DNA of 64,000 bases from Cymodocea nodosa. Its lineage: Eukaryota > Streptophyta > Magnoliopsida > Alismatales > Cymodoceaceae. Under the pieces are notes generated by a model, which saw only the letters and a program-made list of their open reading frames with translations, was not told where the DNA came from and did no database searches. The DNA lies in contig CM072344.1 in NCBI GenBank assembly GCA_036874045.1, positions 10,574,501-10,638,500 on the forward strand. The letters run 5' to 3'. Made by a program: the position numbers and the translations under genes. Of the stretch, positions 56,369 to 64,000 are shown in pieces; the first letter of the stretch is position 1, and every line of letters starts with the position of its first letter.

Positions 56369-56693
56369 GTGTTAAACTTGTGTAAAACTTCTACAAGAGC
56401 TACATGTGGATAAGCAACAATTATGATAAAACAATAATAAGTATTTCAGCACATGAAATAATAAACATGAACTTCAGTAATGAAACAACAATTATAACAA
56501 TAATGCACATCAGATAATCTCCACAAAATAAGATCACACTCCACAATACCATAGATAAGAAAAATAGACAACAAAAGAGTAGAATAAAATAAAACATCTA
56601 ACTACTAAACTAAACTAAGATAGTGAAACAAACTAAAAGAAAACACACAAAACAAAGATAAAAGGAAAATAAAAACAAAATCTACTATTCCAT

Positions 56694-57929
56694 TTATTCA
56701 TATTGAGGTTCCTGCAAATTCCCCTCTCTAGCTTTGAAATCAATACTAGCAGGTGTCTTCAAAATAGGCTTGAGCCTTTATCCATTAACTTTGAAAATGG
56801 TGTGGTCTTTAGGATTCTTGATATCTACGGAACCATAAGGATATACCTTATGCACCACAAAAGGCCCAGCTCAATGAGATCTTAACTTACCAGGATGAGT
56901 ATGAAGCCTAGACATATACAACCAAACATCTTGTCTAGGGACAAATGATTTCTTACTTATCTTTTTATCATGAATAGCTTTCATTTTCTCTTTCCCTGAG
57001 ATAGTTCTTACATAAGCTTCATCCCTTATCTCCTCTAATTCTGCCAATTGAAACTTCCTAAGTGGGTCGGCTACTTCTAAATCCAAATTGAGTTTCTTTA
57101 TAGCCCAAAAAGCTTTATGCTCCAATTCTACCGGTAAGTGACAAGCTTTCCCATATACCATTCTATAGGGGGTCATTCCAAGGGTAGTCTTGTAAGCAGT
57201 TCGGTATGCCCATAGTGCATCCACTAACTTATCTGCTCAATCCCTTCTTGTGTGGTTAACCATCTTTTCCAAAATTGTCTTAATTTGTTTAATAGCACTC
57301 TCAACTTGACCACACGTTTGGGGGTGATAAGGGGTAGCAATTTTATGCACAATTCCATATTTTCTCATTAAAGCCTCAAAACTTCTGTTGTAGAAATATG
57401 TGCCTCTATCACTTATAATAGCTTTAGGCATACCAAACCTTGATATAATATTATTTCTTACAAATTTCACAACTACCTTGTTATCATTAGTTCTGGTAGG
57501 GATAGCTTCAATCCACTTGGAAACATAATCAACTGCCAACAACACATAAAGATATCCTACTGAAATGGGAAATGGGCCCATGAAGTCAATCTCCCAAACA
57601 TCAAATACTTCAACTTTAATAATGGGGTTGAGAGGCATCATGTTCCTCTTTGAAATTTTTCCCAGTTGTTGACATCTGGCACAACTTATACAATATTGAT
57701 GTGCATCCTTGAATAAAGTTGGCTAGTAAAATCCACATTGCAGCACCTTGGCAGTAGTCTTCCCAGAGTCGAAATGTCCCCCACATGCTTGGTCATGGCA
57801 AAAGGAAAGAACACACCTAACCTCATTGTTAGAGATGCAACGTCTCAAGATCAAGTCTGGGCATTGCTTAAATAAATAAGGATCATCCCAGTAAAAATAC
57901 TTGACTCAAGACAAGAAGATCTTCCTATC
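56694..57929 (-). pseudogene. pol: G2 integrase
   Basis: It continues the pol frame. An HHCC zinc-binding region (CHDQACGGHFDSGKTTAKVL, then YCISCARCQ) has a TAG at 57723. The catalytic core follows, with D in WEIDFMGPFP, D in ISDRGTYFYN and E in GQVESAIKQIK, then [20 protein letters not shown] and [17 protein letters not shown]. The C-terminal part (GPFVVHKVYPYGSVDI, TIFKVNG) ends at TAA 56694. Further stops: TGA 57906, TGA 57237, TGA 56871, TAA 56778. No frameshift. All three DDE residues remain. Confidence 0.9.
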
Positions 57930-59861
57930 CTACCTTGTCCAATCATGTGGCATCGATCCCATGACTAAATAATTAACAATATTTGCAAACCATGGGACGG
58001 CATTAACCATTAAAACTTGCTCGTTAGGAAATGACTCTCCAACTTCTGAATTTGAGGGTGCTAACTGCAGTCTAGATAAATGATCAGCTACAACATTTTC
58101 ACATCCTTTCTTGTCTTTGATTTCAATATCAAATTCCTGCAGCAATAAAATCCATCTCATCAAACGTGATTTGACATCCTTCTTTGCCAACAAATACTTT
58201 AATGCTGCATGATCTATATACACAATTACTTTGGCTCCAATCAGATATGACCTAAATTTCTCCAAAGTAAATACAACAGCCAAAAGTTCTTTCTCAGTGA
58301 TTGCATAATTGAGCTGAGCATCATTGAGGGTTTTGCTGGCATAACAAATTACATTTGGAAGCTTATTAATCTTTTGTCCCAAAACAGACCCTACTGCAAA
58401 ATCAAAAGCATCACACATAACCTCAAAAGGATATGCCCAATTAGGAGATTGGACAATAAGGGATGATACAAGTTGATTCTTAATCTTATAAAATGCTTCC
58501 TTGCACTCTTGGTTGAACAAAAATGGGACATCTTTTAACAAGTTCGTTAAGGGTCTAGCTATCTTGCTAAAATCCTTAATGAACCTCCTGTAAAATCCAG
58601 CATGGCCTAGAAAAGATCTTTTATCTTTAACTGTTTTAGGCTCAGGTAAATTGGCAATTAATTCCACTTTTGCCTTATCCACTTCCAATCCTTTCTTAGA
58701 GACCACATGTCCCAACACAATTCCACTTTGGACCATGAAATGGCACTTTTCCCAATTTAAGACCAGCTTCTTCAATTTGCATCTTTCTAGCACTGATCTT
58801 AAATTCTTCAAACATTCATCATATGAAGATCCAAAAACAGAAAAATCATCCATGAAAATCTCAAGACAACTCTCAATCATTTCATTAAAAATGCTCATCA
58901 TGCACCTTTGGAAAGCTGCTGATGCATTACAAAGTCCAAAAGGCATTCGCCTATATGTAAACGTTCCAAAAGGGCATGTGAAGGTTGTCTTCTCTTGGTC
59001 TTCAGGTGCCATAGCAATTTGATTATAACCCGAGTATCCATCAAGAAAGCAATAATATTCTTGCCCTGCTAATCTTTCTAACATTTGATCAATAAAGGGC
59101 AATGGAAAATGATCCTTCCTGGTGGCAGCATTGAGCTTCCTATAATCAATACACACACGCCAACTTGTTTGCTTCCTCACAGGGATGAGCTCGTTCTTAT
59201 CATTTGCTTCTATTGTCACTCTAGATTTCTTAGGGACAACTTGAATAGGACTAACCCAAGTACTATCAGAGATTGAGTAGATGATATCATTATCCAAAAG
59301 TTTAATTATTTCTTTTTTAACTACCTCTCGTATGTTAGGGTTTAATCTCCTTTGAAACTCACGAGAGGGCACAACATTATCCTCCAAATAAATTCTATGT
59401 TGACAGATAGTAGGACTTATACCTTTGATATCTACCATAGTCCAACCAATGGCTTCTTTAAATTCCCTTAGCAAATCTAACAAACTCAGCTCTTGTTCTC
59501 TAGACAAGTCATTTGCAATAATCACTGGAAAAGTCTCATATTCTCCTAAAAATCCATATTGCAAATTATCAGGTAAAGGTTTCAACTCTAATGAAGGAGC
59601 TTTTAAAGTTGGGAGTTCATGTGGAGTATTGGTGGGGAGTTCCCAAACTTGGCTTTCCTCATCCTCTCCTCCAATGATCTCAACTTCATCATCTTCACAT
59701 CTCATTCCTGAGTTTGATTCATTTAAAGCATTCATCATCTTTACCTACACAAGTTCATCCATTCCATCCTCTTCATCTTCAAAAAATTGGAGCATATGTG
59801 CACTCACTTCATCATCTTTACGCTCCTCACTTGTTCCTCCTTTAGGATGGAAAACATTCAA
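57930..59861 (-). pseudogene. pol: G2 reverse transcriptase and RNase H
   Basis: From 59738 the frame is open for 602 codons. [79 protein letters not shown], and the catalytic [11 protein letters not shown]. RNase [49 protein letters not shown] and ADHLSRL, keeping the expected D, E, D. Stops flank it at TAG 59745 and TAG 57930. It is the longest open frame in the window and could still encode an active-looking RT domain. Confidence 0.92.
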
Positions 59862-61217
59862 CTAAATTCTCTTATCTCCATAAGTCAACCTCATGACACC
59901 TGACTTACAATTAATCACTGCCTCAATAGTGGCCAAAAATGGTCTACCCAAAATAAGAGGAATAAAATCAGACTTATGTAGAGAATTACAGGTTTCTAAA
60001 ACTAAAAAATCTACAAGGTAAATACAATCTCTAATCCTAATTAAGACATCCTCGATCTTCCCTCGAGGGTATCTTAAAGACCTATCAGCTAACTGTACAA
60101 TGGTTTTGGTTTTCACCAGGCCCTCTAATCCTAGGGATTCAAAAACACTACTAGGCATGACATTAATTCCAGCTCCCAAATCTATGAGAGCCTTATCTAA
60201 TGTTTTATCCCCAATAATACAAGAAATCAAAGGAGTACCTGGATCATCTAACTTAAAAGGAAGGTGGTTGGTAAAAGGAGAACTAGCTTTTTGAGCCAAA
60301 AATGCTCTCTTAATGACTTTCCTGGTTCTCTTCTTAGTGCACCACCCCTTAAGAAATTTAGCACAGTTAGGCATTTGTTTTAATAAATCAAGGAGAGGTA
60401 TATTAACTTGCACCTGTTTAAAAATTCTTTCAATGTCTTCATTTTTTATATTTTCATTTGATTTTAACCTATCAGGATAAGGTGCTAAAGCTATAGGTTG
60501 AGTAGGTTCTAAATGATTTTCTTTAGGTTCTAAGTCTACTCCCTCTCCATCTAAGTTACTATGTTGATCTTCAATATTTTCATTTTCCTTATTTTCTTCT
60601 TCTTGTCTAATTATTTCATTTTCTTCTCTTATGGGTGGGGTCTTATGAGTGACATTACCTAATCTAAGTGTTACATAAGCATCTACTAAGTCACTTTCTT
60701 CACTTAAATTTTTTCCACTATTTTCATTATTTTCTTCAATTGTTACAAAATTTTCTAAATTATCCTCTCGTTCTCTTTCTATATTAATTTGAAATTGGTG
60801 CTCTACCTCTTCACTAGGTTGGGTTGAAGACTCCTCTAATCCTATAGATGAATTTATCTCATAACCTCCTTCTACCATCCTAGCTAGATCTTCAATTTGT
60901 TTACCTAAGGCTTGCACCTCACTCATAATTCTAAATTCTTTTTCCTCAATTGATTGTTCATAAATAGTTGGTTGAGTATAATAATTTTGACATACATTTT
61001 CTTCATGATAGTAATTAATTGAATTAATGGCTTTTACTATTTCATCTTCAGGGTTTTGTAAACATTCTTCTTCATTATGTCCTAACATTAAACATTTATT
61101 ACATTGTTTAACATTTTCTGATGGTTGAGGTGGATAATAATAAAAAATGCAATTGGTTGTGGTATGCCCTTCTACATGACAAGTCACAATAAAGAGAACA
61201 TTCATCTCCAAAGGCAT
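59862..61217 (-). CDS. G2 ORF1 part: zinc knuckles and protease
   Basis: 451 codons from ATG 61217, ending at TAG 59862 in the same frame as pol. Two Cys/His knuckles (CHVEGHTTTNC, then CNKCLMLGHNEEEC at residues about 35-55), a long acidic Glu/Asn-rich middle with a TLRLGN motif, then the aspartic protease (KALIDLGAGINVMPSSVF, VQLADRSLRYPRGKIEDVL, LILGRPFLATIEAVINCKSG). No capsid domain precedes the knuckles and none is found elsewhere in G2. The frame is marked as CDS because it is open, but the stop prevents fusion to RT without readthrough. Confidence 0.85.
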   Translation of the reverse strand: MPLEMNVLFIVTCHVEGHTTTNCIFYYYPPQPSENVKQCNKCLMLGHNEEECLQNPEDEIVKAINSINYYHEENVCQNYYTQPTIYEQSIEEKEFRIMSEVQALGKQIEDLARMVEGGYEINSSIGLEESSTQPSEEVEHQFQINIEREREDNLENFVTIEENNENSGKNLSEESDLVDAYVTLRLGNVTHKTPPIREENEIIRQEEENKENENIEDQHSNLDGEGVDLEPKENHLEPTQPIALAPYPDRLKSNENIKNEDIERIFKQVQVNIPLLDLLKQMPNCAKFLKGWCTKKRTRKVIKRAFLAQKASSPFTNHLPFKLDDPGTPLISCIIGDKTLDKALIDLGAGINVMPSSVFESLGLEGLVKTKTIVQLADRSLRYPRGKIEDVLIRIRDCIYLVDFLVLETCNSLHKSDFIPLILGRPFLATIEAVINCKSGVMRLTYGDKRI

Positions 61218-61324
61218 AGAAATTATTTTACATAATTATCTCCTTTGAAGATGCACAACCAAAACACTTAAAAGGCACAAGTCTAATCTAAAAAAAATAA
61301 AACCTAGATTATACCGTGCCAATT

Positions 61325-61341
61325 CCCCGGCAACGGTGCCA
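61325..61341 (-). other. G2 primer binding site (tRNA-Asp)
   Basis: The plus strand CCCCGGCAACGGTGCCA matches the 3' end of plant tRNA-Asp with one mismatch (T for C). It lies 6 bp from the 5' LTR start at 61348. Confidence 0.93.
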
Positions 61342-61347
61342 AAAACT

Positions 61348-62976
61348 TGTTTGGGTATTTTAGAAGTTTTAAATTTATAAACCACAAGTGTACGGCGTCC
61401 AATGAAGTACGTTGGCAAGTACAGGTCGAACCATAGAGAAATGAGGATAATCTAGGATTCTAATTACAAAAATATGGTAAGCAAATACTTTCCAAAAATA
61501 GATTAGACTACAAGAAAGGTAAGTCCACGGATTTTCAATTTATCGACCAATCAACAGATTAGACTGAAAATTTAATCCCAATAAGATCTGTTAATGTGGA
61601 CTTCAGATAAAAATTTTCACAATTAAAAACGCACGAATGGTATGACTGAAAATTCGGGGATTGAAAATGATGCATAAAATTGGAAATTTCTGCGCGTTAA
61701 CAACAGTATTTTAAAAACCTTATAAATCCCGAATTACTCAACCAAAAATTACACAATCAGATGCGTTGCAAAATAGACAGAATGTAGATATTAATGAAAT
61801 ATTTATTAGAATTTTTATGCGATCTGTATTGTAAAAACAATATGTTACAATCACGACAAAAGAGTCTCATACCGAATTCTGTGCTTGATAGAGTTTATGG
61901 CTTCAAAATGGCAACAAATCTTCTCGGCTTGCTATGAAATTTTACAGAATCACAGAAGGCTTATAATAGCACGATTAAGATTTTTTTCAGAATTTTCAAT
62001 TAAATAGAATCACTCCAGAACGCATATGAACTCTCGGAATAATAACAGATCAACAAAACTGCAAATCTGCAAACAACATGCACAACCTTCAACGAATTCT
62101 ATGTTGTTTCATGCATAACAGAATGTAATATCTGGATTTCAACATCAACAAACAACAATATATGAATATATATCAATAACAGCACCTGTTTTTATGATTT
62201 TCAGATGAAAAGAACAAAAATTCACGGATTCAAAAAGGAACAAACAAACAACAACGAATCTGTTTTCTACTTTTACCCTATTACAATGAAAACTAAGAAC
62301 ATAAATAACTACCTACATGAAACATGATAAAAGGTGATACATCTGAAGCCAAAGAAGAGGGGAAAGGGGAGAAACGATTTGTGGAACCTCACAAATGAAA
62401 AAGAGAACCCTTGTAGTGGTGGACGTCCCTCCTCCAAGATGAGGGATGAAGGCTTTCACGTTGGAGATGACTTGTGGGATGAAGATGATGAGATCTGAGT
62501 TGAAGAGATGTGGTGGAATGACCGGCATTCTCCTTCCTTGCTTCAAGATGTGGAGCTCCAAGAGGGGGTGACGGCTGGTGGTGTTGGAGGTGGAAAACAA
62601 AAACTCCAAGAGACAAGACTTAGACGTGCATCACTCTCTTTTATAGAGAGAGTTTTCAAGTTTGGAGATCCATCTTTGATTCAACGATTGGGATTAAATC
62701 CCACTTGATTTTCTTTCTACAATCTTCAATTTCTATGATCTTCAATTGAATTATAAACTTTTCACAACAATAAATACATCAAAATATCAAGTCATCCATA
62801 AAATTCATAAATGATGCATGTTTGAAATAATTTCCTACTTTTAACTGTATAAAATGGGGATTGGTTCTTATTGGTTAAATAATGAAATAAATGCATAATA
62901 TGACTTTAATAAATCTCATGTAAATATATTTAACTAATAAGATCCTATAAAATTATGCAACATTTTAATCCAAACA
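61348..62976 (-). repeat. G2 5' LTR
   Basis: 1,629 bp, the same length as the 3' LTR. It starts TGTTTGGGTATTTTAG and ends TAATCCAAACA on the plus strand, followed by the AGCCT target copy. Confidence 0.93.
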
Positions 62977-64000
62977 AGCCTTTTGTACTTAAGCAGATAG
63001 GTATGTAAGGATTGTTGTCCTCAAAAAGGATTCTTTAAATCTGGCAACCTAAGGTCCTGATTAGATCTGGCATTGTTGACTGAAAGCTCATTACACGGGT
63101 ACATTAGAAAGCTCTTGTATGATTCAAGCTTTTCAAACTAACTTTTAAAGAAAATTATCAATATTTACTGTTTTGAAAAGAAAAAGTTGTTTCATTAATT
63201 ACAGATATCTTTGAATCGCATATAGTTTATACCAATATGACTACTGATTTATTGAATCAACATTAGTACTTTTGAAAACATTTATTTGAGATACATTCTT
63301 TTATTCTCCTTGAATTAATCGAATTGAGTTCAAAGTTGTGTTTTGATTCATATACAGTAGGAATTGATTCTGGAAATCATTTTTGATGATGTCAGGATAA
63401 CGAAAGTCTTTGAAAAGAAAATGTAAAAGTATAGTTATACTTAACATCTATTGTCACTACAAGTATATTTTGTATTTTGATTGAATATATTTTAAGTATA
63501 TTTGTAGGGGGAGCATTAACAATGTCAAAAACAGATTAATATAATTTAAAATACAAATCTTAGTTAATCTGAATTAATGTCCTCTTAAAATCTTGATGAA
63601 ATAATTTAAAAAGACAAATAAACTATTTTAGATTCAAAGGACAAAATGTTCAAATAGTTTACTATGTTCTCAAGATAATGTTAAGTTTTAGCATGTGTGT
63701 TGTTTTCGGAATGTTTTAGTTGGAAGCATCCAAAACTTGTTTAAGTGTACTAACTAGACGTTATATTAGATAAGGTAACGTGTAAAACTGCCTCTAGACA
63801 GCGTTTTACTCGTTAGGTTGGTTAACTCAACGAGTTATACTTGAATATTTCGAGTACCTTGATTGAATAAACTTTATTCAATATTTATTTAATTTCTAAA
63901 CCCGACTTCTCTTCACGTTGAGTTATACGCCTAAAAACCCTATTTAAACACTTATTACACGGGGACTTAGGTTATTTGTAAATTTTGTTAAGAAAATCTT
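62977..64000 (+). other. C6 spacer, right part, up to the third-ORF start
   Basis: It begins with the right AGCCT copy and is collinear with C1 19149-20163. It includes the PPT-like GTAGGGGGAGCATT near 63503, hairpin motifs near 63800-63840 and the TATA-like CTATTTAAA near 63939. The window ends about 35 bp before the expected third-ORF ATG. Confidence 0.85.

Larger units (their letters stand above)
53025..62976 (-). mobile_element. G2: complete Athila-lineage Ty3-gypsy element
   Basis: 9,952 bp with two 1,629-bp LTRs, tRNA-Asp PBS, one gag-pol frame (61217 to 56694), a small extra ORF, two PPT-like motifs and a 5-bp target duplication. The minus-strand order of protease, RT, RNase H and integrase confirms Ty3-gypsy. 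RT sequence and primer place it in the Athila group. By eye the LTRs differ by a few percent, clustered near the U5 end. It inserted into C6 and is not itself interrupted, so it is one of the youngest events here. Confidence 0.93.

Overview
The window is a plant nuclear, gene-poor stretch made almost entirely of nested and rearranged LTR retrotransposons. The AT-rich base composition suggests a eudicot, but the species cannot be named from the sequence. The priming sites are plant-typical: initiator tRNA-Met for the Ty1-copia elements and tRNA-Asp for the Ty3-gypsy elements. No intact host gene, rRNA, tRNA gene or CRISPR array was found. Every coding region is broken, mostly by in-frame stop codons rather than frameshifts. 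The working element names below (C0-C6, G1-G3) are mine.

Layout. 1-3358: two minus-strand Athila-like LTRs (A and B) separated by a shard of a Sirevirus third ORF. 3359-7586: the 3' end of a minus-strand Athila-type element that carries a captured F-box gene (4509-5654) and a capsid gag with a 459-bp tandem duplication. 7587-11253: hairpin-rich spacer, a degenerate Sirevirus third ORF (C0) and an LTR remnant. 11254-21601: C1, a plus-strand Sirevirus (Ty1-copia) with LTR, gag-pol and third ORF. 21602-30060: C2, a related Sirevirus in opposite orientation with a large pol deletion. 30061-32971: C3, a plus-strand integrase-RT piece fused to a partial LTR. 32972-37369: the 5' part of the minus-strand Athila-like element G1 (RT, protease, zinc knuckle, tRNA-Asp PBS, 2,049-bp LTR). 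37388-40350: C5, a Tork/Tnt1-like copia element with an inverted LTR fragment, lodged in the RT of C4. 40351-47727: C4, a more distant Sirevirus with a long third ORF and 3' LTR. 47728-48448: gypsy capsid fragment G3. 48449-64000: C6, a Sirevirus with the same pol deletion as C2, interrupted at 53025-62976 by G2, a structurally complete Athila element with equal-length LTRs and a 5-bp target site duplication.

Common themes. C1, C2, C4, C6 and the C0 fragment belong to one Sirevirus lineage whose third ORF (envelope-like position) is conserved. C2 and C6 share one out-of-frame deletion breakpoint, pointing to a non-autonomous subfamily that would need proteins in trans from full-length relatives such as C1. 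The premature stops are largely C-to-T changes (CAG to TAG, CAA to TAA, TGG to TGA/TAG), as expected of methylated, silenced DNA.

The most unusual signal is regulatory. A module of a short inverted repeat, an ACTTAAGT core and a G-box-like ACGTG site recurs in LTRs of both Ty1-copia and Ty3-gypsy elements and upstream of the C4 third ORF. This suggests exchange of enhancer cassettes between unrelated retrotransposon families.
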